Below, piece by piece: positions 1 to 6,221 of a stretch of DNA of 31,443 bases. The stretch is from JBCCRH01 sp039208045. GTDB lineage: Bacteria; Bacteroidota; Bacteroidia; Chitinophagales; Saprospiraceae. The translations under genes and the position numbers were made by a program. The DNA lies in assembly GCA_039208045.1 (NCBI GenBank), contig JBCCRH010000013.1:1-31443 (forward strand), in the 5' to 3' direction. The notes below the pieces were generated by a model that saw only the letters and a program-made list of their open reading frames with translations, searched no databases and was not told the origin of the DNA. The first letter of the stretch is position 1. Each line of letters begins with the position of its first letter.

Positions 1-1
1 A

Positions 2-1015
2 GATTTTAGTGTCCGTACAACCGCCCCGTTTACAGTAGGGCCCGTTGATATGATCAATAATATTTGCCCGGGAGACGAATTGGGCTCCCTCGCTGTTACG
101 GACATTACCGGCACCCCCCCATTTTCCATCCAGTGGACAGCTGAAGATGGCGCTTTAGTAAGTACGGAACCTACTGCTTCTATGCTCGCCAATGGTACAT
201 ATACGCTACGTGTAGATGATGCAGGGGGTTGTACCTTCACAGAAGATTATGCCATAATAAGCCCGCCTTTGCCTACCATCAATGTTGTTACAGAAGATGA
301 ACGCTGCGAAAATGGAGAGGGTGCTATATTGATAGAGCTATCCACTACAGCAAACATTGAATTGCTACTAAATAACCAGCCTATCGCACCATCCGACTTG
401 ACTGGCCTCTCACAAGGAGCTTATCCCATTTCTGTTTTCACCTCCAATAATTGTTTAATTGTGGATACCGTTTTACAAATTCAAAACCTCACTCCTGTCG
501 AACTAAGCGGTGACACCAGCATAACTGTCTTCAAAGGCCGACCAACAACCATCGAGCTTATGGATTTACCAGATGTTCCATTAGTCTATGAGTGGTTCCC
601 GGCTTCAGATTTGTCTTGTACAGATTGTGCTACTCCATTGCTTATCACAGAAGATGATCAGCAATATACCGTCAATATCACCGATCCAGCAAGCGGCTGT
701 TCAGGCATTTATACCGTAAATATTATCACCCGCCCTCAAGAAAAAGTATTCATCCCCAATGCTTTTTCGCCTAATGATGACGGCTTCAATGATCGCTTTG
801 AAGTCTTCCCATCAGATGAAGAAGTGGTACTCACCAATATGAAAGTTTTTGATCGATGGGGGGCACTCGTTTTTAATAGCGACCAGCCAGATGCCGCCTG
901 GGATGGTATCTTCAATGGGCAAGCCCTTGGGGTGGGCGTGTATGTGTACATGATCACCATTCAGAAAAGTACAGGGAGTGAACTGTTGAGTGGGGATGTA
1001 TTATTGGTGCGGTAA
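2..1015 (+). CDS. Secreted SprB-repeat protein with type IX secretion C-terminal domain (5' partial)
   Basis: The reading frame is open from base 2, so this is the last 337 residues of a larger protein that begins outside the window; the ATG at 50 is internal. The visible N-terminal part holds an SprB-type Ig-like repeat (PPFSIQW ... GTYTLRVDDAGGCT), followed by further beta-rich modules with paired cysteines. The last ~85 residues match the gliding-motility-associated type B C-terminal domain (starting near FIPNAFSPNDDGFNDRFE, then FDRWG and a GVYVY strand). In this family that domain directs export through the type IX secretion system and attachment to the cell surface. The function of the whole protein (adhesin or motility) cannot be decided from this part. 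The gene is convergent with ctaA, with 32 bases between them. Confidence 0.93.
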   Translation, partial: DFSVRTTAPFTVGPVDMINNICPGDELGSLAVTDITGTPPFSIQWTAEDGALVSTEPTASMLANGTYTLRVDDAGGCTFTEDYAIISPPLPTINVVTEDERCENGEGAILIELSTTANIELLLNNQPIAPSDLTGLSQGAYPISVFTSNNCLIVDTVLQIQNLTPVELSGDTSITVFKGRPTTIELMDLPDVPLVYEWFPASDLSCTDCATPLLITEDDQQYTVNITDPASGCSGIYTVNIITRPQEKVFIPNAFSPNDDGFNDRFEVFPSDEEVVLTNMKVFDRWGALVFNSDQPDAAWDGIFNGQALGVGVYVYMITIQKSTGSELLSGDVLLVR

Positions 1016-1021
1016 ACAAAC

Positions 1022-1030
1022 TTTTCCACA
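1022..1030 (+). promoter_or_regulatory. DnaA-box match TTTTCCACA
   Basis: Exact match to the consensus TTWTNCACA, in the 32-base gap between the T9SS-substrate gene and ctaA. It is followed at 1034-1042 by TTATCAACA, which has one mismatch. It is the leftmost of seven exact matches between 1022 and 2599. Confidence 0.5.
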
Positions 1031-1047
1031 CACTTATCAACATCTGT

Positions 1048-2145
1048 TTATAACGCCTTCCTGGATACCTGATAATCAACCAATAACATCGCAGCCAGTA
1101 GAATTAAGGCCACTGCTTGGTGCATTACGCCTAGCCCTACAGGGATGGTTCCTATTGAGTTGACTAAGGTTAATATACCCAAGCTCACCTGAATTACTAA
1201 CACACTTACCAACACATATAAACTACCTTTGAATAGCGGGGTCGTAGTGGTGCGGATGTATTTAAAAAAGAACCATAACACCATGGCAGTCAATAAGTAA
1301 GCAGTAGAGCGATGTAAGGTCTGAACCAAAGCTGCCATAAATGGCGTAGCATCGTAATTCACAAAGTTTTCCACAGTCCAATTTGAGGCGTTAAAAAGCA
1401 AGGCCGGAATCGCTTCGCCATTCATATCAGGCCAGGTGGGATAGATCAATCCTGCTTTCATACCCGACATAATGCCACCCAATATAATTTGCAAAGCTAA
1501 CACCCCTGTAATCCCATATGCCCACGATTTCAACATGGGTCTGTGGAAAACTTTTGGGTCAGGAATGATCACTTTTAGCGTCGTCCAAAACAAGTAACTG
1601 AAGAGAATCAACGCTAAGGATAAGTGCATCGTAAGCTTGTAGGCATTTACCCAAGGACGGTCTATTAGCCCGCTAGCGACCATTATCCAGCCAAACGAAG
1701 CCACTAGGCCTGCCAGCAAGAAAACAACGCCTAGGCGCCTCAAAAGCGGCTTATCGACCATCCCACGCCACCAGAATATAGCCAGCGGGATGGCAAATAC
1801 AAAGCCCATCATGCGTGCCCACAAGCGGTGGATATATTCCCAGAAGTAAATAAACTTAAACTCCCCCATACTCATCCCTTCGTTAATCTTCTGATACTGA
1901 GGCGTCGCCTTGTATTTATCAAACTCTACCTCCCACTGCGTCGCATTCATTGGAGGCAGCGTCCCCGTCACAATCTCCCACTTGGTAATCGAAAGGCCGG
2001 AACCCGTCAAACGTGTAATTCCGCCCACCACGACTTGTACAAAAATCATCACCAATCCCGTAATTAGCCAAAGCTTCACGATAGTCGGGTAAGAAAACCC
2101 TCTTTGCTCATTTACTTTCTTCGGTTGCTCCAATACTACGTCCAT
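1048..2145 (-). CDS. ctaA: Heme A synthase (COX15/CtaA family)
   Basis: Integral membrane enzyme that oxidises the C8 methyl of heme O to a formyl group, giving heme A for aa3-type cytochrome oxidase. The 365 residues fit the COX15 type, with about eight hydrophobic segments. The start carries the family signature GGITRLTGSGLSITKW followed by TGTLPP. Four histidines lie in or beside helices in the expected places: WEYIHRLWARMMG, MHLSLAL, QTLHRSTAYL and VMHQAVAL; these are the usual heme ligands. There is no CxxxxxxC loop pair like that of Bacillus CtaA. ctaB and oxidase genes are not adjacent. Two DnaA-box matches (1367-1375 and 1542-1550) lie inside the gene, which is unusual for coding DNA. 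The ATG at 2145 faces a long gene-free region. Confidence 0.95.
   Translation of the reverse strand: MDVVLEQPKKVNEQRGFSYPTIVKLWLITGLVMIFVQVVVGGITRLTGSGLSITKWEIVTGTLPPMNATQWEVEFDKYKATPQYQKINEGMSMGEFKFIYFWEYIHRLWARMMGFVFAIPLAIFWWRGMVDKPLLRRLGVVFLLAGLVASFGWIMVASGLIDRPWVNAYKLTMHLSLALILFSYLFWTTLKVIIPDPKVFHRPMLKSWAYGITGVLALQIILGGIMSGMKAGLIYPTWPDMNGEAIPALLFNASNWTVENFVNYDATPFMAALVQTLHRSTAYLLTAMVLWFFFKYIRTTTTPLFKGSLYVLVSVLVIQVSLGILTLVNSIGTIPVGLGVMHQAVALILLAAMLLVDYQVSRKAL
1367..1375 (+). promoter_or_regulatory. DnaA-box match TTTTCCACA inside ctaA
   Basis: Exact TTWTNCACA match. A second one in inverse orientation, TGTGGAAAA, is at 1542-1550. Both lie inside ctaA, so on their own they may be chance; their proximity to the 2277-2599 cluster makes them worth recording. 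Confidence 0.35.
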
Positions 2146-2276
2146 ATGCTTACTGTCCTTTTTTGCAATAAATTGATTTGTTTAGTTAAGCGCGACTTTA
2201 CCTATAGCTAATGTCTTATTAATAATCTTTTTGATAAATTTTTTTAAATCCCTTATCATCATTAGTGCTGTTAGTT

Positions 2277-2285
2277 TGTGGATAA
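2277..2285 (-). promoter_or_regulatory. Perfect DnaA box (TGTGGATAA / TTATCCACA)
   Basis: Identical to the high-affinity DnaA box. It lies immediately right of the AT-rich stretch 2205-2260, the arrangement expected of a box beside a DNA unwinding element. Confidence 0.55.
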
Positions 2286-2388
2286 AAACTCATTGTAAAA
2301 TTTGGGTAAACTATATGTTAAGAGTCTATCCATAGTAACTAACAGTTTCCTAACATTAAAAAACATTATTCCTCAGCACTTTGTGCGT

Positions 2389-2397
2389 TTATACACA
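2389..2397 (+). promoter_or_regulatory. DnaA-box match TTATACACA
   Basis: Exact TTWTNCACA match in non-coding DNA, 104 bases right of the perfect box. Confidence 0.45.
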
Positions 2398-2499
2398 TCA
2401 ATCACAAAAATATTCCACTGGAAAACTTTTTGCAATCAGCTCTGTGGGTTTTTACGAATCTGTGTCAATAACCCCCATGGATTTCCACCAAAAAGAAGA

Positions 2500-2527
2500 C
2501 TGACTACTGACTACTGACCACTGACCA
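2500..2527 (+). repeat. Four tandem 7-bp repeats CTGACYA
   Basis: Four uninterrupted head-to-tail units at 2500, 2507, 2514 and 2521, reading CTGACTA, CTGACTA, CTGACCA, CTGACCA, followed by a degenerate CTACC. They are iteron-like and sit 20 bases left of a DnaA-box match. They could also be slippage products with no role. Confidence 0.8.
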
Positions 2528-2546
2528 CTACCTCCCTCTTAGTAAC

Positions 2547-2599
2547 TGTGCAAAACTCCCCCCATTCTTCACCCCTCTTTCAACAACCCCTGTGGAAAA
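2547..2599 (-). promoter_or_regulatory. Pair of DnaA-box matches (TGTGCAAAA, TGTGGAAAA)
   Basis: Two exact matches to the inverse consensus at 2547-2555 and 2591-2599, in the same orientation with start points 44 bases apart. Both are in non-coding DNA immediately right of the 7-bp repeats. Confidence 0.45.
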
Positions 2600-2706
2600 G
2601 CTATTTCCCAACCAACTGCTTTTCAGACGCTAACAGATATGGCAAAAGTCAAGTGTTAATAAGCTAAAGTCCACTTCTGTTTGAAAAGACACCCTTTTGT
2701 TTTTAG

Positions 2707-2714
2707 TATATTTG
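2707..2714 (+). promoter_or_regulatory. Bacteroidota -7 promoter element TATATTTG
   Basis: Exact TAnnTTTG match, 57 bases before the SRAP start. A TTTG at 2680-2683 lies 23 bases upstream, slightly far for a -33 element. Confidence 0.5.
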
Positions 2715-2771
2715 TTAAGTAGCGTGTAATCCAGTGGAAAACTATTTTCAATTCACCAAATTGTTTGACCA

Positions 2772-3434
2772 ATGTGCGGACGTTTCTCTTTTTCAACTTC
2801 CAAAGAAAAGCTCAAGAAGCAACTAGGCGATATCGTAATAGAAGAAGAGCTAGAGGCGAACTACAATGTGGCTCCCACCCAAAAGGTATACGTAATCACC
2901 AATGAGCAACCAAACACTTTGCAGCAAATGACGTGGGGCCTCGTCCCCTCCTGGTCAAAAGAAGGCAAGCCTTCCGGTCGAATGATCAATGCCCGCAGCG
3001 AAACCATCGCCTCCAAGCCTTCTTTCCGCGTACCCTTTCGCAAACGCCGCTGCCTCGTCATTGCCGATAGCTTCTACGAGTGGCGCCGCGAAGGCAAGCA
3101 AAAACTCCCCTTCCGTATTCTCCCCAAAGACGACTCCCTACTAGTCATGGCCGGTATCTGGGAGCGCTGGTACGGCGAGCAACAGCACATCCTCGAAACC
3201 TGCTCCATCCTCACCACCGACCCCAACCAAGAAATGCAACCCATCCACAACCGCATGCCCCTCATCCTCACCCAAAAAGCCCAGTACCACCAATGGCTCA
3301 AAGACCAGACCCCAGCCGAACTCCTCGAATTCATCCACATCCCCCCGGATGATATCCTAAATATCTACCCCGTCTCCACCGCCGTCAATTCCGTCCGCAA
3401 CAACGGCCCTCACCTCCACGAAAAAATCGAATAA
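2772..3434 (+). CDS. yedK: SRAP-domain abasic-site-processing protein (YedK/HMCES family)
   Basis: Members form a covalent thiazolidine link between Cys2 and abasic sites in single-stranded DNA, protecting them during replication and SOS repair. The 220 residues match the bacterial family length. The protein begins MCGRF, and removal of Met1 would expose the nucleophile Cys2. Other expected residues are visible: Asn73 and Arg75 in INARSE, Glu103 in DSFYEW, and the active-site His in PIHNRMP near residue 158. The start is fixed by the obligatory Cys2. The second half is extremely C-rich on the coding strand, with C-ending codons dominating, unlike neighbouring genes. A TAnnTTTG promoter lies 57 bases upstream. 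The gene stands alone and is divergent from ctaA. Confidence 0.95.
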   Translation: MCGRFSFSTSKEKLKKQLGDIVIEEELEANYNVAPTQKVYVITNEQPNTLQQMTWGLVPSWSKEGKPSGRMINARSETIASKPSFRVPFRKRRCLVIADSFYEWRREGKQKLPFRILPKDDSLLVMAGIWERWYGEQQHILETCSILTTDPNQEMQPIHNRMPLILTQKAQYHQWLKDQTPAELLEFIHIPPDDILNIYPVSTAVNSVRNNGPHLHEKIE

Positions 3435-3468
3435 AAGGCAGAGCAAAATATCCTCCTTTAGGGCGTGC

Positions 3469-3498
3469 CCCCGCTACTGATGGCCATCAGCATCGGGG
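3469..3498. repeat. Hairpin with perfect 12-bp palindromic core
   Basis: The core TGATGGCCATCA (3478-3489) is flanked by CCCCG (3469-3473) and CGGGG (3494-3498), which pair across it. It lies 34 bases after the SRAP stop and begins a stretch of repeat-like, C-rich DNA up to the GNAT gene. It resembles Bacteroidota intergenic palindromic repeats, from general recall only. Confidence 0.6.
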
Positions 3499-3524
3499 TC
3501 GGGTCATCCGGCACTCTCTCGCCC

Positions 3525-3560
3525 CTGTAGTTGGCCAAGCAGCGCCGAGCTCAACTACAG
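3525..3560. repeat. Inverted repeat, 9-bp stem
   Basis: CTGTAGTTG (3525-3533) and CAACTACAG (3552-3560) enclose an 18-base GC-rich loop. There is no T-run after either arm, so this is more likely a palindromic repeat than a terminator. Confidence 0.65.
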
Positions 3561-3613
3561 CGCCTCGTTCAAACAACACCTACTGCCCCTCACGCACCAA
3601 GCTACTCCTTACA

Positions 3614-3637
3614 TTCTTTTGGGCCAAGCCAAAAGAA
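3614..3637. repeat. REP-like palindrome, copy 1
   Basis: A 9-bp stem TTCTTTTGG/CCAAAAGAA around the loop GCCAAG. An identical 24-base copy lies at 4471-4494. The two copies bracket the GNAT gene. Confidence 0.8.
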
Positions 3638-3654
3638 CAAATGAATACCCAAGC

Positions 3655-4254
3655 CTACCCCCCATACTTCCCCATCTCAAACGCCAACGACCGCTTCACC
3701 CTAGGCCACTCCGAAGCAATAATCGAAAACACCACCGTATCCCTCAAATTCCCCTCATGATCTATTTTATGATTCCTCAATACCCCATCCTGCTTCGCCC
3801 CCAGCCGCAAAATGGCATTCCGCGACCGGTAATTGAACCAGTTGGTGCGAAGCTCCACCGCTATGGCATCATATTGCTCAAAGGCATGTTGCAGCAGCAA
3901 GTACTTACAGCTAGTATTGATACCTGTTCGCTGTACACGCTTCGCATACCAAGTATATCCAATCTCTAGCCGCCGGCTGGCCAAGTCAATATTGCAATAC
4001 CTAGTGCTACCAACAATGGTATTAGTAGTCGTATCCACCACAGCAAAGGGTAGGGATTTTCTAGCTTCCAGCTCTTGTAAAGCCGTGGCAATGTATCGGT
4101 CAATAGTCTCCTTGGAAGGAACAGAAGTATACCATAGGTTCCAAAGTTCCCCATCACTTGCTGCAGCTAGCAAATCCTCCTGCTGCGCCTTCGCCAATGG
4201 AATCAGTTTTACATTTCCCCCTTTCAAAAAAGTCGGTTCAGTCCAGTCTATCAT
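3655..4254 (-). CDS. GNAT-family N-acetyltransferase (RimJ/RimL-like)
   Basis: Acetyl-CoA-dependent acetyltransferase of 199 residues, a normal length for the RimJ/RimL group. The central part has the family order: TIVGSTRYCNI, LEIGYTWYA, then the acetyl-CoA pyrophosphate loop region (RVQRTGINTSCK), and finally VELRTNWFNYRSRNAILRLGA, where N and RS residues are typical. The close of the fold follows (KIDHEGNLRDTVVFSII). Substrate unknown; members acetylate ribosomal proteins, amino sugars or small molecules. The ATG at 4254 gives a full domain. The 3' end is very G-rich in the sense strand, matching the regional strand bias from 3060 to 3760. REP-like palindromes lie on both sides. Confidence 0.88.
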   Translation of the reverse strand: MIDWTEPTFLKGGNVKLIPLAKAQQEDLLAAASDGELWNLWYTSVPSKETIDRYIATALQELEARKSLPFAVVDTTTNTIVGSTRYCNIDLASRRLEIGYTWYAKRVQRTGINTSCKYLLLQHAFEQYDAIAVELRTNWFNYRSRNAILRLGAKQDGVLRNHKIDHEGNLRDTVVFSIIASEWPRVKRSLAFEMGKYGG

Positions 4255-4441
4255 TTTATTAGTTTTTTATCCAAACTCTGAAATAAACCCTTTGCACGCA
4301 AGTGGACAAGGCCAAAATCTGGCAAGTGCAGCAGAAAGAGTAAAGTCCAAACATGCTCCAATCATCTTTGTACATTGCCATGCTTTAAGTCGTAAACTCT
4401 ACCACTACTTGAACGTTTACCTGAAGTATGAATATATCGAC

Positions 4442-4459
4442 CCCCGATAATTATCGGGG
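4442..4459. repeat. Perfect 18-bp palindrome
   Basis: CCCCGATAATTATCGGGG is fully self-complementary. It lies 10 bases left of the second REP-like hairpin, in the leader of dtd. Similar palindromes are scattered in Bacteroidota intergenic DNA (recall, not checked). Confidence 0.8.
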
Positions 4460-4469
4460 TGGGCTTTTG

Positions 4470-4495
4470 GTTCTTTTGGGCCAAGCCAAAAGAAC
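4470..4495. repeat. REP-like palindrome, copy 2
   Basis: The same 24 bases as at 3614-3637, with the stem extended to 10 bp (G at 4470, C at 4495). It ends 14 bases before the dtd start codon, so in mRNA it would form a hairpin next to the ribosome site. Confidence 0.8.
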
Positions 4496-4509
4496 AAACT
4501 ACTATAATA

Positions 4510-4962
4510 ATGAAAGCCGTCATCCAACGAGTAAGCGAAGCCAGCGTCACCATCGATGGCACTATCAAATCAGCCATTACTAAAGGCCTGCTGGTATTAA
4601 TCGGAATTATAGCGGAAGATACTGAAGCAGACATCGAATGGCTCACCAAAAAAATTACCAACCTGCGCATTTTCAACGATGAAAATGGAGTGATGAATAA
4701 ATCGCTCATGGATGTGGATGGCGAACTACTAGTAGTGAGCCAGTTTACCCTCCATGCTAGTACCAAAAAGGGGAACCGCCCTTCTTACATTCGAGCAGCA
4801 CGACCAGAAATGGCCATCCCACTATATGAGACCTTTGTGAAAACACTACAACTAAAGACTGGAAAAGCGATCGGTACTGGAGAGTTTGGTGCCGATATGA
4901 AAGTGCGATTGCTAAATGATGGCCCAGTAACTATACTGATAGATACCAAAAACAAAGAATAA
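4510..4962 (+). CDS. dtd: D-aminoacyl-tRNA deacylase
   Basis: Removes D-amino acids (and Gly from tRNA-Ala) mischarged on tRNA, a chirality checkpoint in translation. The 150 residues are the standard DTD length. The start MKAVIQRVSEASVTIDG is typical, and the two active-site motifs are present: SQFTLHA near residue 80 and NDGPVTI near 137. I chose the ATG at 4510. The frame is open further left to 4459, but that extension reads through the REP-like palindrome. The stop is one base before the start of mazG, so the two are very likely cotranscribed and translationally coupled. Confidence 0.95.
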   Translation: MKAVIQRVSEASVTIDGTIKSAITKGLLVLIGIIAEDTEADIEWLTKKITNLRIFNDENGVMNKSLMDVDGELLVVSQFTLHASTKKGNRPSYIRAARPEMAIPLYETFVKTLQLKTGKAIGTGEFGADMKVRLLNDGPVTILIDTKNKE

Positions 4963-4963
4963 A

Positions 4964-5302
4964 ATGACCCTAGAGGAAGTACAACGAGCAGTAGATAATT
5001 GGATCAATACGATCGGCATCCGCTACTATAATGAATTGACAAATACGGCCATATTAATGGAAGAAGTAGGGGAGGTCGCTCGCCTCATGGCGCGCATCTA
5101 TGGCGAGCAGTCGTTCAAAAAACCGGAGCAGGCAGCTAATGCACCGCAAGAGTTGGCCGATGAAATGGCAGATGTACTTTTTGTACTCGTATGCCTAGCT
5201 AACCAAACGGGAGTAGATTTGACAGAGGCACTCCAAAAAAACTTGGAGAAAAAATCGATTCGCGATGCCACCCGCCACGCCAATAATAAAAAGCTACGAT
5301 AA
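4964..5302 (+). CDS. MazG-like nucleotide pyrophosphohydrolase
   Basis: All-alpha NTP-PPase of the MazG superfamily, which hydrolyses (d)NTPs to the monophosphate plus pyrophosphate, often cleaning damaged nucleotides. The 112 residues form a single domain. Metal-binding residues are visible in ILMEEVGEVARLMAR (EExxE) near 30-45 and in LADEMADVLFVLVCLA (ExxD) near 65-80. A characteristic insert, FKKPEQAANAPQE, lies between them. One base separates it from dtd. The 3' end overlaps the convergent hydrolase gene by 9 bases. Confidence 0.9.
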   Translation: MTLEEVQRAVDNWINTIGIRYYNELTNTAILMEEVGEVARLMARIYGEQSFKKPEQAANAPQELADEMADVLFVLVCLANQTGVDLTEALQKNLEKKSIRDATRHANNKKLR

Positions 5303-6091
5303 ACAGTATTCCACAAACTTGCGCATCATTACCTGCGTCTGCTTTTGAGCTTCTAGCATACCCATGTGTGCGACCTTATCTAGAATGTGAATGTGCGCCA
5401 CTTCTGGTAAGTGCGTTTGCTCTATGCTATAGTCGTGAGGGATAGCTTCGTCGAGCGCACCGACGATAAAAAGAACAGGCACTTCAACATCTTTTAACAC
5501 CTGTGCTCGGTCAGGGCGTTGCATCATTGCCTTTAAGCCATTAATAATACCTAGCGCATCATACTTGGATGCCCTGTAGATCATTTTATCGATTAAAAAA
5601 GAATTGCCACGTACAAACTTGGGAGGAAAGAGTTTTGGTATCAATTGCTTTACATAAAGTTGATGCCCTTGCCGCTCTATGAACCTGATGCTACTTTGCC
5701 GATTTTCAATTTTTTCGGCACTATCCGCAAAAGGATGAGAGTGAAATAAACCTAGCCCCAGCAAAAACTCGGGATATTTTTCAGCGAAAGCTAAACCAAC
5801 ATAGCCGCCCATGGAGTGTCCTATGAGAATACCTTCTTCTACATGGAGTTCGTCCAACACCGTTTTTACTGCATCTGCCATTTGTGCAACACTACAATCT
5901 TGGATAACACCAGATCTTCCAAAACCTGGTAAGTCAATACAAATGACGCGGTATTTTTCTTCTAATAAATCTTGTTTGTAGTCCTCCCAAACTGTGCTAT
6001 CTGCACAAAATCCATGCAAAAATACTACTGCTTTGCCTCTACCCTGAGAGGAATAAGCCAAATCGATATCTTGATACTCAATATGCTTCAT
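5294..6091 (-). CDS. Alpha/beta hydrolase
   Basis: 265 residues with a complete alpha/beta-hydrolase catalytic set: oxyanion region VFLHGFCADSTVW near residue 25, nucleophile elbow GHSMGGYVG near 90-100, acid in VGALDEAIP near 215, and catalytic His in DKVAHMGMLE near 242. The cap domain lies between (residues ~125-190). No signal peptide, so cytoplasmic. The substrate cannot be read from sequence; esterase or thioesterase-like roles are likely. Convergent with the MazG gene, overlapping it by 9 bases. Confidence 0.9.
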   Translation of the reverse strand: MKHIEYQDIDLAYSSQGRGKAVVFLHGFCADSTVWEDYKQDLLEEKYRVICIDLPGFGRSGVIQDCSVAQMADAVKTVLDELHVEEGILIGHSMGGYVGLAFAEKYPEFLLGLGLFHSHPFADSAEKIENRQSSIRFIERQGHQLYVKQLIPKLFPPKFVRGNSFLIDKMIYRASKYDALGIINGLKAMMQRPDRAQVLKDVEVPVLFIVGALDEAIPHDYSIEQTHLPEVAHIHILDKVAHMGMLEAQKQTQVMMRKFVEYCLS

Positions 6092-6221
6092 CTGTTTAAA
6101 ATTTTTTGCTTGCAGTCAAGCTGCAAAAAATTGAAATACATTCAGGAACTCGCATGTATTTTCTTTAATCATGTCCTTGGATGATATTGTGATTAAACAA
6201 AATCATGCTCGTTTCATCTGT

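Larger units (their letters stand above)
2146..2771. other. 626-base gene-free region; candidate replication origin
   Basis: No convincing gene lies between the divergent ctaA and SRAP genes. Reading frames here (for example 2302-2517) have no family resemblance. The left part is AT-rich, especially 2205-2260, with runs of A and T. Exact DnaA-box consensus matches (TTWTNCACA on either strand) are at 2277-2285 (TGTGGATAA), 2389-2397 (TTATACACA), 2547-2555 (TGTGCAAAA) and 2591-2599 (TGTGGAAAA). Close variants are at 2417-2425 and 2733-2741. Four tandem 7-mers lie at 2500-2527. The right end holds a promoter element for the SRAP gene. No dnaA or dnaN gene is nearby in the window, so the origin call is inference. 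Confidence 0.45.

Noticed and set aside
2302..2517. 71-codon frame in the gene-free region
   Set aside because: It ends in the 7-bp tandem repeats, has no recognisable domain, and lies within the DnaA-box cluster.
3619..3969. Frame starting in the REP-like palindrome
   Set aside because: It reads the repeat and the antisense of the GNAT gene only.
3833..4450. 205-codon plus-strand frame opposite the GNAT gene
   Set aside because: Composition is that of an antisense shadow; the opposite frame has clear GNAT motifs.
4459..4509. Longer N-terminus for dtd
   Set aside because: The extra 17 codons translate the palindrome; the DTD family starts at MKAVIQR.
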